34,133 bases of DNA from Cristatella mucedo (lineage: Eukaryota; Bryozoa; Phylactolaemata; Cristatellidae), in the NCBI GenBank assembly GCA_009760855.2, contig WPIO01000507.1, positions 1 through 34,133 on the forward strand. The letters are read 5' to 3'. The translations under genes were made by a program, and so were the position numbers. Position 1 is the first letter of the stretch. Each line of letters opens with the position of its first letter. Of the stretch, positions 1 to 10,652 are shown piece by piece. Under the pieces are notes generated by a model, which saw nothing but the letters and a program-made list of their open reading frames with translations, had not been told where the DNA came from and did not search any database.

Positions 1-469
1 CGAGATGAAGAAGCTTAGGCCTGAGGTTTCGTCCGAAGCGGATTTTGAATGACTCGCACCTGTAGTGGCCGCGGTGGAGGGGGATTTATATCTCGGCAGG
101 TCCGTAGGACATGGACGATGGTGACACGAACGAGCTCATCGAGGATAATTCAAATAGCCCGACAACGGAGAAGCTAAACACGGGCTACAGACGCAGCAGC
201 GACTAGACCTTTGGCAGGATGTAGGTGACGCGACGGAGGTTACCTCTGCGAAATTATAGTGTGGAAATAGGTGAAAGACGACGGTCAAAGAAGATGTTGG
301 TCATGTCGAAGAAACTATCAGAGTTTACTCGAAAGAAAAACCAAGAACGCGTTGAAACTCGGCGTGCAATGGTGGTATTTAAGGTTACCTACAAAACATA
401 CTCTTTAAGAAAAATCTTGCATGCAGACTGAATTAGACCTCCGTGCCTACAATTCCGCAGAAAACCCCG

Positions 470-1450
470 GTCGATGAAAGTGAGAAAAGCGCGGAGAAAG
501 TGAACACATTAGCGAATGAATTCAGTTATTCCTTTCAGCCTTCTTTTCCGATTCTGTCACCACATTCACGTTATCTGATCATCATGTCAAATGCTGTGAT
601 TATAATATATGAGACTAGTTTATCGCAATACATCTTATAATGTAGTGTTTTTATATCGCATCGGTTATTTATAAGTGCGTTTAGTGGTTCAAAACAAAGA
701 CTTACGAATAATCGCTGTGCGCTTGGTAGTCTAGACATGATTTCTGATGTTTATAACTAGTTTCAACAGGAATGATTTTTGTTCCGTACGAGTGATTTGA
801 GTTGCGCGCTCGATGAAAGCACGAAGTAAACTCGTACATCGATGAGACGACGCAATAGCAACTGTTATAAAAATGTACCTAATAACTCAACATTTCTTCA
901 TTCAAGGTCTACCAGCTATCAGGAGGTAATCATCACGCAAAGAACAGTCTTGTGTTTACTGTTGCGTATACTTTGGAGTGTGACCTTTTGTCTTTGCGAA
1001 ATATTTGTCCTCGTAAAAACTTTGAGTAATGTACACGCTCGTTTCTGGGTACTTTTATTCTCCATCGCCTTTTCCGTCGCAGCAACGATTACGTTATTAT
1101 GATAGGTGGCACCTGCGTAATTGTTGATGCCGTAATTTACAAGGTTACTTGTCGGAGTCACATTCTGATTGCTACTAGAAATTCTTGAGAAAGAAAGTCC
1201 CGAAATGAGACTGCTGTGTTTTGGTTCAAGCATTCGTGATGCCGTACCTCAAACCAGCCTGGACAGGATTCTCACTAAATTGAGATTTAAAATAAAAGAT
1301 GGCACAATAAATAATTGTATAAGAGTGCAGGACTTGCTGTGCATCGTTCAGTTTGTACAAGTATAAAGTCTGCGGGTGCACACACGAGTACCGTTCCATT
1401 GCTTTCGCTCCCTCTCTGCTGGTGTTAGGCTGTTTGCTGCGCCTTTTAGA
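470..1450. other. Sequence unique to unit 0, no gene recognised
   Basis: This stretch has no counterpart in the later units, where 5235-5700 holds different sequence. The longest open frame (842-1102, +) would encode 86 residues with hydrophobic stretches, but it has no recognisable family, splice context or second copy to test it. The last part (about 1376-1450) is pyrimidine-rich and could be the edge of a dispersed element. I see no convincing gene here. Confidence 0.4.
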
Positions 1451-1460
1451 AATATGCTGC

Positions 1461-1790
1461 CGGTCACACCGGGGGCGGTCGTCATGGGCAAAAAGTTCAA
1501 TCGAGCGCTGACGAGGTCGAGGCTAGGAGTGATGCCGAGACCGGACTTACGGATCACCTATCTTTTCACTTATAGCTTATCACCTGCCTTTCTTTTAGCT
1601 GATTGCTGGGCGAGTAGCAGCATGCTCGACGTTCCTATGACGCTGCTAGCTTAGCACTCCGGGAGAGCACAAAACAAAAACGGTGTAAGCAAGCGTGCTA
1701 CGTATTAAAGATATCGTACTCGGGCCTAGAAATACCTGAGAATAGCTGGCTCATTTGTAAATCATGACGTCCAACGACTTCCGCCATGAA
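1461..1790. repeat. Dispersed-repeat relic shared by all units
   Basis: This segment aligns to 5701-6005, 15615-15919 and 25545-25850, with shared strings such as TAGCTGATTGCTGGGCGAG and GTTCCTATGACG. The phrase around AGGAGTGATGCCG resembles a widely dispersed animal repeat, but I cannot name a family with confidence. It contains no usable reading frame. Confidence 0.5.
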
Positions 1791-1794
1791 TGAT

Positions 1795-2045
1795 TTCCCC
1801 AAATCTACTCGTATCCTTCAAAAGCATAGAACTCGCTTCCGACTGGCGTCTCAATAATCCATTTAGTAGAAGAAAGTTAAAACGAAGCTCAAACGTATGT
1901 ATTTATCACAACATTAAATGGACTCCTGTGGTCTGTCCTTTGCGTGTTATGAGTGCTGACAAACAGCGTGCTGCCGATATCCCTACTTGCAATCGTATCC
2001 TGTATTTATTGTGTTTAACCGAGTTTTGCTTGTTGTCGTCGACCG
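1795..2045 (+). mobile_element. LINE relic B, short copy upstream of the decayed peptide gene
   Basis: It matches the 3' part of LINE relic B in the other units (about 11623-11900), including CTTCCGACTGGCGTC, which unit 3 also has at 31561. In this unit the relic begins abruptly at about 1800, so it is either 5'-truncated or marks a deletion junction. It lies about 290 bp upstream of the peptide start codon, as in the other units. Confidence 0.6.
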
Positions 2046-2165
2046 TGCTCAAAGTGATCGCTCGATAGTGCTATTTCTTCGGCGTAGTTGAGTGCTAAGA
2101 AAAAGATTGAATTTCCCATGGGCGCTACAGGAGTATTTAAAGACCATCATTATTGTCATAAAAAT

Positions 2166-2172
2166 TATAAGG
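2166..2172 (+). promoter_or_regulatory. Candidate TATA box of the decayed peptide gene
   Basis: TATAAGG lies 167 bp before the ATG. The intact copies have TATAAAG at exactly the same distance, so this spacing has held since the oldest duplication. A promoter role is an inference. Confidence 0.4.
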
Positions 2173-2332
2173 ACCACTCACTATTTACGAAGCGAGTAGA
2201 ATGTGAAGGCTAGATATTATTTACCGCCTAGACAGTTCTCCCGTGTTTTGTGCATGCCATGAAATGCTGTGATTTACCTTCCGTCATAACGCCAATAAGT
2301 GTTTCTCCATCCCGATTTTTGTTCGAGAAACC

Positions 2333-2686
2333 ATGAAGCTTCTTGGTGAATTAATGTTGCTGTGCATTTTAATCGGGGCACTGACAGCCGACCTTCGCCC
2401 CTTAAGTACGGGTGCAGCCAGGTTTCCTGAATTAATCGCCGTGCAGATTTTTGCCTCGCTGTGAGAAATGAGCCCAACGATGCCTTTGTAGGCGGAAAAC
2501 CAGGAAGTGCAGCTAAACTGCGACCAGCTAGCTGAACTCCAGCAAGCATTTGAAAGTAAGTCACTCACAATTTTACGCTACCCTTGTTTCGTCTTGGGAT
2601 ACGTGTTCACATTGTGCATGACGCGGTGAAACCTTCAACTAATAGATTACGCTAAAACCCCAATTGCTGGGTCTATTCTTGGATGA
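2333..2686 (+). pseudogene. Decayed copy of the amphipathic-peptide precursor gene (copy 1)
   Basis: The three exon equivalents are 2333-2401, 2492-2555 and 2646-2686. The signal-peptide exon is open and recognisable (MKLLGELMLLCILIGALTA). The first donor, GTAAGT in the other copies, is TTAAGT here, so exon 1 cannot splice normally. Exon 2 still has an AG acceptor and a GTAAGT donor and is open. Exon 3 has lost exactly 48 nt relative to the other copies. The deletion is in frame and removes the Lys-Arg cleavage site and the Trp/Lys-rich N-terminal part of the mature peptide, leaving a short tail (PIAGSILG) before the stop. An exon-2 Ser is Cys and a Glu is Gln. Either this copy is dead, or it makes a propeptide without a cationic peptide; the donor loss favours dead. 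Confidence 0.8.
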
Positions 2687-2740
2687 ATTGCTAAAATCTT
2701 GAAACCCCCCTGAACGTCTTCGTTCTGTCGCAAGTGGTAA

Positions 2741-2746
2741 AATAAA
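2741..2746 (+). other. Polyadenylation signal, copy 1
   Basis: AATAAA lies 54 nt after the TGA of the decayed copy, the same spacing as in the intact copies. Confidence 0.6.
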
Positions 2747-2749
2747 ATG

Positions 2750-3495
2750 TCGACATTTGAATTCTTCGTGACTATGTAGAGTGCAACGTTGGCTGCCTTA
2801 GTTTAAGAGCGTCGAGCACAAGCGAGGTCCAGTGTCCTTTCACTTGCCATTTGTCGGAACTCTAAAGACCATGGGGAAAGTAGTCTTAAGAAACCGCTTT
2901 ATACACACAGCTCATGTACGTTGTTGCGGCGTTCAACTGCCAATACGTAAAAAGTTGTCGCACTAGCCATCTGTAATAATTAGGAAGGCATGAGCATCAA
3001 ACTCCTCAAGGAGCCGTTCATACCATGCTAATGCGGGAAGCCTGAAAAAAGACGTAACCAAGTTCACGAGTTACCGCTAAGACAGCGGATTGCAACAAGC
3101 GACAACAACGTAAATCCAAACGCACGTAAATAGCGGAAGTCAAAATAAATTTGGGCAGCGGCCTCACGACTCGATTCTAACAATAAAATGCAACAGAACT
3201 GTTGGCAATACCGAGAGAGATAAATCTTCAGATGGTGTCACTGCAGGATATCGTGGTGCCACATGCCATTGAAACCTAGTAATTGCAGCTTGTCAGTATA
3301 CGATCATAGATCAAGCAACGAATCTCGAAAACGCTACCGGATGTTTAAACAGTTCACCGCAGCATAGTGTCTGGAAAATACGGAAGCTGATCGTATTTTA
3401 TTTCCTTTGCCATTAAAGTTCATAAGTCGACACCCGATGGCTGCCTCTTCAGCACCAATGTTTCGAATGTTTTAGAAAGCGTTTTCGAAGATCTT
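2750..3495. other. Gene 3' flank, no gene recognised
   Basis: It aligns to 12680-13400, 22600-23320 and 32530-33270 with scattered substitutions and indels and no codon-like pattern. Short open frames on the minus strand (for example 13090-13317) exist in units 1 and 2 but are not kept in units 0 and 3. I read it as non-coding. Confidence 0.5.
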
Positions 3496-3498
3496 TCA

Positions 3499-3747
3499 CT
3501 ATTTGTCGTCATGATCCTGGAGGATAACACGTAAAACTATCAAGTCAGCATCAAGCATTACAAAAACGGTGTTTGCAGGAATATTTAGTTCACATGTTAC
3601 AATGATAGAGTATACAGTGACTTCTTGACTGACAAGACTTGAGAGCGTCCTAACCAACGAGATTTTTGTAAAACAAGTCTCTCGGCCGATTGTCACGTCA
3701 ATTTGGTGGCTCAATTTTGGGTTACGAGCCAGCTTTAGATTACCCAC
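3499..3747 (-). CDS. Unidentified conserved minus-strand block, unit 0
   Basis: The frame is open for 82 codons and shares a core (NLKLARNPKLS, then TIGRE, then ISLVRTL) with the other units. Outside this core of about 45 codons the copies diverge at the protein level. I do not recognise a family. It may be an internal exon of a minus-strand gene or a fragment of an old element. No convincing start codon, signal peptide or flanking splice pair could be fixed. Confidence 0.3.
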   Translation of the reverse strand: MGNLKLARNPKLSHQIDVTIGRETCFTKISLVRTLSSLVSQEVTVYSIIVTCELNIPANTVFVMLDADLIVLRVILQDHDDK

Positions 3748-3874
3748 CGCTAATGTGCACAGCGAGTGCCACGGTGAACGTCACCACATCCGCCTAGCAT
3801 CGCATATCAAACTTGTCGACTTCGATCGGTTAGCTCGTAACGGAAGGGCCAGGTATTTGCTCGCAATTCGTGCA

Positions 3875-4090
3875 TTAAGTTACTGTGCACAGTGTTATTT
3901 TCCCCGCCGTGGGTGGAAAGTAAGCCAGTGGGAAGGCCTGTGCTGAGAAGAAGATGCCGACGACGAGCACTGAGTTAAAGAAATAAATATTTAAATACGG
4001 TGCAGGTGTGCGTGCGGTTGACTTGGCGAAGAGGTACGAGTTTAGAAATTCTACGACATGCGCTATACAGAACCAAAGGAAGTCGATACC
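3875..4090 (-). CDS. Unidentified hydrophobic minus-strand block, unit 0
   Basis: On the minus strand this encodes a hydrophobic stretch with NSVLVV and FPLAYF motifs that is also present in the other three units. It is open here up to the TAA at 3875-3877. One membrane-spanning segment is plausible. The divergence between units includes many amino-acid changes, so selection on the protein is not evident. Confidence 0.25.
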   Translation of the reverse strand, partial: GIDFLWFCIAHVVEFLNSYLFAKSTARTPAPYLNIYFFNSVLVVGIFFSAQAFPLAYFPPTAGKITLCTVT

Positions 4091-4340
4091 AATTTTACCG
4101 TCAGCCGAGGATGGTAAAACGTGTTAAAAAACAGTGGAAATGCATCCATAAAATTAAGATGTAGCCACTGATGGTGTGGTTCAATGACAGGCAGCTCGCA
4201 GAACACTCTGTGAAAGAGGCACTATGTCAAGAGGATCTATTAGCTAGTTACGATGATTTGCTGCAGTACATCCCAGGCACTTGAACGTACGAACAGAAGA
4301 GGCATCGGGCGAGCCGCTTGAAGTTAGTCGTGGCTGGTTG

Positions 4341-5090
4341 GAAAACCTTTACTTAGATAATCCACATTTACTCCGTTGTCAGGCATGGTTAAGCAGCGAG
4401 TGCAGATATGAGGGCAGCGGAACAATGCGTCCATGCCTTTTCTGAAATTACAGTAGCGGAGGTATAAATACTCCGGGTAGTCTTAGGCTGCGACGAGAGA
4501 CAGGAATCTAGCTGGAAAGAAAACGCCAATGACGACTTATATAACGGCAGAGGAAAAAAGGATGCCTGGTCACAAAGCCATGATGGATAAACTAAGTCTC
4601 GCACACTGGGCCGATGCGAGTGGCGATTGCGAGACTAAGAAGCATCTCGCTCATCATTCGGAAAACCCGAGAGCCGTAATGCCGCATACAATTCTACAAG
4701 AAATCTGCAAGCTACGTAGAGGGTGAAGCTGATGGCGTGGGCCATCAGGCAGGTATTCTTTGACTGGGCGACATTTGGCATTTAGGTTTGAACGTTAACA
4801 AGATCTCCACGGACGTAGCATACCCTTGCATGCCCTATTCGTCCAGGACTATGCGTGTAGTAGCGCAACTAACCTTGAACTGACATTCTCATGCTGCGTG
4901 AGCAAAGCATGAGATTAATCATTGCAAGAAGCTCTTCATCAAGCATCAATTCTGCGTGCTGCATTGAGACGACGGAGAACGTAAACGCTACCGTTTGATA
5001 ATTCTAGATGGACAACTTTAATATCGTGATATGCGTTAGAAGTTTCGACTTTGCCTGGCAGCTTGTTTTGTAGAGGACTTATAATTTCAC
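4341..5090. other. Anonymous block, no gene recognised
   Basis: It repeats at 14257-15007 and 24187-24937 almost base for base, apart from a divergent patch at 4675-4720, and is deleted from unit 3's right end. It contains TATAAATA at 4463-4470 (also 14379 and 24309) followed by open frames on both strands of 62-71 codons. None has a recognisable motif and the two strands overlap, so I do not call a gene. Confidence 0.4.
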
Positions 5091-5092
5091 AA

Positions 5093-5700
5093 AGAAGAAG
5101 TTTAGGCCTGAGGTTACGTTTGAAGCTGACTTTAAATAACTCGCATTCGTGGATGCCGCAGTGGAGTGGCCTTCATTCCTCGGCATGACCAAAAGCCTGT
5201 CTGCCTGTACCTCCGTTTGTAACTCCGCAAAGTCATAAAGACCACGTGGGTGTTACGCAGGAGAGTTTTATATAGCGCACTCACAGCCAAAGCGGCTTTC
5301 GGTACTCATTTGGTAGCCAACAGACTTCGTCTCACGCAACGAAGAGAAAGTGGGAAGCATAGCAGAGTCAGGAGAGATAAACTGAGAGCAGTTGAGGTAG
5401 TGAGTAGCATAGAAGTAGCAGCTCAGGACCGCTAAAAAACGATGTGCCATAGTCGGCAGTAGGAGAGTAGTTGTCGTTGCGTAAGAATTGTGGAAGCGAG
5501 TTTCACAGTCTAGGACCTGCAGAGCTATAGCTTCTGTCGCCAACTGTCTTTAAGCGGAAGAATGGGACAGCTAATTTATTGTCCACACAGGACCTGAGGG
5601 CGCGAACAGGCTTAAACTGATGCAGCAGTTCAGCTAGGTACGAAGGAGCCAAGCCGTGGCGGGCCTTGTGGGTCAGCGTAAGAACGCGAACGAGTTGTGC
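5093..5700. other. Block partly shared with the window start, no gene recognised
   Basis: Positions 5093-5230 align with positions 5-100 and about 437-470 of the window; the rest (5235-5700) is found only in units 1-3. Short basic open frames (5250-5435 and equivalents) look incidental. The stretch at about 5560-5700 continues into the dispersed-repeat relic. Confidence 0.4.
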
Positions 5701-6012
5701 CTGTCACACCGGTGGCTGTCCTCCTAGGTAACCAGTTCAATCGGGACGCTGACCCAATCGAGAGTAGGAGTGATGCCGTTGGCGGACGTATGATCGCCTG
5801 GTGGCTTTCTTTTAGCTGATTGCTGGGCGAGCGGCAGCAAGCTCAATGTTCCTATGACGTGGCTAGCTTAGCACTCACGAGTATACAAAACACGCATGGT
5901 GTAAGCAAGAGTATTCCATATTGAAGACCACGTACGCGGACCTAGAAATATCTGAGAGCAGCTGACTCATTTGTAAAATATGACGTTCACCGACTTTTGC
6001 CATTAATTATTT
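5701..6012. repeat. Dispersed-repeat relic, unit 1
   Basis: This is the counterpart of 1461-1790. Its right end (about 6012) is where units 1-3 continue with 5.6 kb that unit 0 lacks. Confidence 0.5.
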
Positions 6013-7239
6013 CCAGGCATGGCGAAGCTACGAATGCTAGGCACTATACGTGAGACGGGTTAGAGGAGCCAATATTTAAGTCGCCGACTCAGTGACGACA
6101 CCAGAAGGCTTTGCTGACGATTTCGGATCACTGCTGCAATGTGGCGTGCCAATGACTTGACCTAAAACCCATATACGTAGCGTGGAGAGGTCATATTTTG
6201 CAGTTACGTGGCCTGTGGCTTGTGTGCAGCTCCAGTGGTCATATCGTAATCTTGCTTTCGATGCGTACACCAGAAAAAACCGGCTAATGCCTAAGTTTTG
6301 CTTAATATGCCGCGTGTCCATTATAGAAAGGCAGTTTGTAACTAGTTTTTGAGCTGGCGATTATCCTGCTAATAATCAAAAGAGGCTTTCGAATCTGCCA
6401 TGAATAATTATTAACCCATTACTGGTCCCACACAGGCAGTTCCATCGAGCAAACACCAGACGTTTGCAAGTAACCGTGTGGGTATGCCATAATATACAGT
6501 TTGCAATAATCTTTCTTAGGTCCCCGCATCCACCACGGTGCCAAACGACCAAAGGAAGGACATCTTGGAGCGAGCTTGAACAGCCGCGTACTAAAATTCG
6601 CTTCCCTAAACCTCAAGTTGAGTCACCGGTGCGTCCCAAAAATCGGAAAAGTGATGTCGACTATAAAAAATCAGGTTGCAGTCTCGTAGCAATTTCTAAA
6701 ACGATGATTTTTTTTCGCAAGTGCGCAATAACCATTCTTTCATGCTGACTTGGTATATGTCACCCCTAATCAAGTTATGCTTGTTGTCTTTGAGCATGCT
6801 ACCAGTAACAATTCAATTGTGCTTCCATTGTACCAAATGTGATGTGCCTAGAACGAGAATGAGTTTTTTGGGGCATTATAACCAATGTATTGTTATCATT
6901 ATTACGCAGATACAGCTTTACCGATGATGCAGTCCATCCCAGCCCTCTAGTGCCAAATTCTCCAACTCCGTTGCTGCATCTATTGCTAAAATCCGGACGC
7001 GAATTTCAGCTTACCTTTAACATTTAATGACGACAGAAAATCATTATACTGGTTATAATCAAGTGAAGCTCAGAAGCAAGAAAGCTCAACGCTCAAAATA
7101 TGCTATGCCAGTACATCCCCGGTAGCACCTGGGCGACTTCGCAGGGTGCAGTTCCAAAGCGACCTATCAATAGCGGTTCCCGTTACATCCTAGGTAGCGT
7201 CTTCCTACTTTTAGCTAAGCACCATACTGAAATATCGGC
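6013..7239. other. Intergenic stretch of unit 1, no gene recognised
   Basis: Open frames on both strands (for example 6076-6321 minus and 6464-6748 plus) are short, overlap each other and carry no recognisable domain. The equivalents at 15927-17157 and 25858-27090 are near copies. The unit 3 version has a 15-A run at 26475-26489 and a longer T run at 26711-26720. Confidence 0.4.
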
Positions 7240-7870
7240 CCTCGTTAGACCAGAATTAAGCACACAAAGTGTTCAGTGTTTTTTTGGCATTGCGTCTTGA
7301 CTACTGTAAGTCAGTGTTAGCTAGTCTACCGGCTGTGCAATCAGGTACTTACAGGAGATGCGCATCTCTGCAGCGTTTTGCGTTTGTGTTCCGTCAGTCC
7401 GTCGCAGTTTCCAAAATCACGCCATTTCTTGCTGACCTGAGCCGGCGCTTCATCAAGCAGTGAATCGACTTCGAGGCTCCCACTCGTTCTCAGGTTCTAG
7501 CAAGGTTGTCACTCACTTTTAGGACTCTTCATTCTCTGACTCATGCCTAACTGTCCTAACTACTCTAGGCCAGGCTAAATATCGTACAACCCGATTTTAT
7601 GACTAGAATCCGCCAGCTGTGCTTTGATGCCATCTTAAATCCCGAGGTGATATTGCCTCTATTTTGGATACTCCCAAAGCCCGTAACTCACTGCCGATTG
7701 ATGTATTGATGTCCATTAAATTGATTGCATTTATTAATAAGCTGAAAACCGCATGTCTCTCAAAGAGACTTGCGGATCTTTGGAATTCGTTCTTCGTTTT
7801 CTAAAGCGTGCTGACACTTTGCGTGCTACCATTAAACATATTTACATTTACTAATGCCTATTACCTCGCT
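7240..7870 (+). mobile_element. LINE relic A, CR1/L2-like reverse transcriptase C-terminus, unit 1
   Basis: The translation contains LDYCKSVLASLPAVQ, which matches the end of the reverse transcriptase domain of CR1/L2-type non-LTR retrotransposons (typically LDYCNSLL.GLP). Farther on it has ARNSLPIDVLMSIKL in place of the usual WNSLP.. tail region, then a stop at about 7802 and a short 3' region. The frame is interrupted by several stops and shifts, so the element is dead. Only the C-terminal part is present. It is related to, but not the same copy as, relic B in the same unit. Confidence 0.7.
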
Positions 7871-8135
7871 CCATATTGCACTTGTCAGCTCTGTCCGTGT
7901 ACCACTAACCGTTGGAATTTTCTTTCTTTACAGAATATTTATTGAGCATTAAACGTCAAGTTCTAAAATTGAAATTAATTTTGTAAATTCTAATATAATC
8001 TAAAACATAGGAAAGTTTTCATGCGATAATAAAAGCTTCATTCAGTCACTGAAAATACAAAAATGGTGACTGGGAGCGAACTATGAGAAACAAATCAGGA
8101 CAGTACTTTTCCTCATCCTATAGTACAAGCACAAT

Positions 8136-8296
8136 AAATATAAACTATAAATATAATGTATAATTCATTATATAGCGCCCCAGGAAAGCTAAATCTCCAT
8201 TCAGGCTCTTTGCATATGCCTTGGGGCTCGACCCCATGACCTCAGTCAGACCTTGGTCGGGCCGAGCACCTTAACCGCTAGACCAAACCAGCTAGC
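8136..8296 (-). mobile_element. tRNA-derived SINE-like element, unit 1
   Basis: On the minus strand a tRNA-like head has an A box (TGGTCTAGCGGTTAAGG, plus-strand 8269-8285) and a B box (GGGGTCGAGCCCC, plus-strand 8223-8235) at the spacing of a pol III internal promoter. It is followed by GGCGCTATATAA and an AT-rich tail, an arrangement typical of animal SINEs. The head does not fold into a clean tRNA with a clear anticodon arm, so I do not call a tRNA gene. Confidence 0.65.
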
Positions 8297-8299
8297 ATT

Positions 8300-9808
8300 G
8301 CTAACACACTAAACGTTGCAAACACACCGTTCCTCAACGTAAGGTAGCTTTAAATTGGAACAGTACAGACATTAAACAGGCATTGAACTAATACAAATAA
8401 TGGTAGATGTGCTTTTCACAAATGTAGCAAAATGAGATTGTAGGTGCTTATGGAGAGAAGCGTATCTGCTTAGCTGTTGCTTTACTAAGATGAATATGAC
8501 AACCCACTTAGCAAGACCGTATTTCAGTTTACGTCTGGGAACACCCAACTCATTGTTGCCATCAGAAGAAAAGTTCGTTGACATAGGCAATGCATTGACA
8601 TCTCAGCAAGTGAAGCTAATGATTTAGGCAGGATACCATCAAGCGCTGCTCAGAAGCTCAGTAGTAGAGCAATTGAAGGCACAGACGCAGAGTGAAAGGA
8701 CAAAGAAATGTTGAACCAACCACCCATCTCAGAATCTTGGTTCACACGCTAGGCTTGCATACTTATCCATTACCCGTTGCGTTTCAGACGTTCAATTAGC
8801 CGCTAGGACTTCACCTGGCGTGACCGAAGCAAGAACATTAATCTTCTGCCTCGTCTTAGACGATACCATACAGTATACTGCAACTACGGCACGTTTAGTG
8901 CACACAACGCAAGCAGGAGCAAACGTGAATGCACCGTTGCACACGTGCTCTCTACTGCTACTTAACATCTCATTTCTCGTATCGTTTTGCCATCCAGTTG
9001 TGTCAACCCCTAATCGAGTTACCTAGTCCGAGGTATGCACTGGCTAACAACCAGCACATCTCTTAGCTGAGCAAATAACCACAAACATAATTTCAAAACA
9101 CTGTGAACATCCAAGCTACGGCGAATTGGAGCAGGAAGTCCAACCCACTCTCTTTTAAGACGAGATGATTCATCAAACGTAGTATTCATCATCTGTAATC
9201 AGACTGTTCCTATACGCAGAAGGTTGGTGGGTAGAGGTAATGACTACGGCTGTTCGTGTAAGCACCTCAGCTCTAGTTTTACAGAAATTCCGGCCTAAAG
9301 TTGCAATTAAGAATCCGCAACGGTTATTCTGCATTTATTAAGCAGAATCTGTGGAATTATTTTAGAATGTTTCTTTCACCCGTAACTGGTGCAGCGAAGG
9401 CGGTTTCATCGCGTAGTAATCGACCTTTAGCAAGAAACCGCATGAAAATGGGGCAATATATTTAGATGTATTGCAATAATCTATCCTGGGATTACTGTTT
9501 CCCTGGAACTATCCACAGACTACGTTGCCCGAATGAATAATGTCAATAGCATCTAGCCGTGAGCTGAACCAGCCGTCTACCATAACTTGCTTTCCCATAA
9601 CACATGCTGACCTATGCAGTTTTCGATTGAAATACCATCTCTTATGAAACAACTGGCCGTAGTCTTGTAATTCCTCTTTTTGTCGTTATGATTTCGTCCT
9701 TCGAAATGGTGTGATAATTGCTTTAGGTCTACACGTCTAATGGAAGAGGCTTTGCTGTGCGTATTGTATTTATTTTTGCTTTAAACTCCATCGACAACTT
9801 AACCACTG
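8300..9808. other. Intergenic stretch of unit 1, no gene recognised
   Basis: The minus-strand frame 8372-8590 and the plus-strand frame 8820-9026 recur in units 2 and 3 only because those units are near-identical. Neither has a recognisable motif, a splice context or a divergent homologue. Nothing else is apparent. Confidence 0.4.
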
Positions 9809-9832
9809 CTCTCTCTCTCTCTCTCTCTCTCT
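9809..9832 (+). repeat. (CT)12 microsatellite, unit 1
   Basis: There are twelve CT units. Unit 2 has the same number at 19726-19749. Unit 3 has only a short GCTCTCACTG at the matching place (about 29661), so the expansion is shared by units 1 and 2. Confidence 0.9.
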
Positions 9833-10652
9833 GACCACGATGCCAAGATCCGCATTAGGAAGAAGGTAGGGTAGAAAAATCAGCAAACGTTCCAGATCTC
9901 ATTGAAAACTACTTTACATGAAAACACTCAACGATTTTCTGAAAGAAATATAAATTGAAATGCTTTATCTATGAAGCCTCGAGTCGTGGATTGTGGTCAA
10001 TCTTTTCTAGGTGCAGTGGGAATGTAGGCACGTATTTCAGGAGTAGTGCCACATGGAAAAATAGTAGAATTCACCTATTTCTTTGCATGTAAAATCAACC
10101 TAAACCAGGACCTGAACAGAAACGACACAGTTTGTATCGCATCCCACGTGAATAAAATACCTTGCAAGGCGTTAAGAATTACTTCAAGGCAGCCTGTACA
10201 TGTCTTGTCTTATAGCCTACACCATGCGGATTGACTAGCGGTTATATTTCGAGTTAGTCGAACGTCGTCACACTGCAACATCGCTTTCAGGTTATCAGCG
10301 GCTACCAGCAAGTGTGTGCGGACAGTTTGCGTGTTAGATTTCTTTACTTATTAGCTTTTACATGAAATGCTTATATCAATCATTTAAAAAGGCAAGGATT
10401 TCTACGATCACAAGAGTTACGGGCTAGAACGTTACATCACGCCCTGTTAAGAACAGCTACATTTGTTTGTCCACTGCTACAACTTAAAACTAAGAGAGAT
10501 ATGAATTAGTTAGAACATTTAAGCTTAAACGGTACAATAAAATGAACGCAATAGTAAAGAAAGAATGTACGGTAAGAAAGTGATTATTAAATGCCAATCA
10601 AGACAGTGAATGCCCTTTGATTCCCTAGCATGGTGGGTTACCCTTCCTTTAG
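9833..10652. other. Intergenic stretch of unit 1, no gene recognised
   Basis: An open frame at 10046-10234 has no signal peptide or family resemblance, and its unit 2 counterpart is shifted by an extra A near 20040. The stretch ends in a good splice acceptor (CCCTTCCTTTAG) just before the Cys-rich frame. Confidence 0.4.

Larger units (their letters stand above)
1..4340. repeat. Divergent, shortened unit of the ~9.92-kb tandem array (unit 0)
   Basis: The start of the window (AGGCCTGAGGTT at about 18-29) aligns with 5105 onward in the next unit, and 1461-1790 aligns with 5701-6005. Near 1800 the alignment jumps to the second LINE relic (about 11623 in unit 1), so about 5.6 kb present in the other units is absent: the first LINE relic, the SINE-like element, the CT microsatellite and the Cys-rich frame. 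From 1800 to 4340 it follows unit 1 at 11623-14256 with many substitutions and small indels. It also has its own sequence at about 100-430 and 470-1450. It is clearly the oldest or least homogenised copy. Confidence 0.85.

Noticed and set aside
842-1102. 86-residue open frame with hydrophobic stretches in unit 0
   Set aside because: It has no family resemblance and no counterpart in other units, and a comparable frame overlaps it on the other strand.
4389-4726. Overlapping open frames on both strands in the 4341-5090 block, with a TATAAATA upstream
   Set aside because: Neither frame has a motif or signal peptide. The frames survive in units 1 and 2 only because the sequence is nearly identical, and unit 3's right end lacks the block.
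8217-8296. Functional tRNA gene on the minus strand
   Set aside because: A and B boxes are present, but I could not find a clean anticodon stem and acceptor pairing, and the SINE-like tail follows. A tRNA-derived repeat fits better.
8372-8590. 72-residue minus-strand open frame recurring in units 1-3
   Set aside because: Conservation is explained by recent duplication. It lies beside the SINE-like element with no coding signature.
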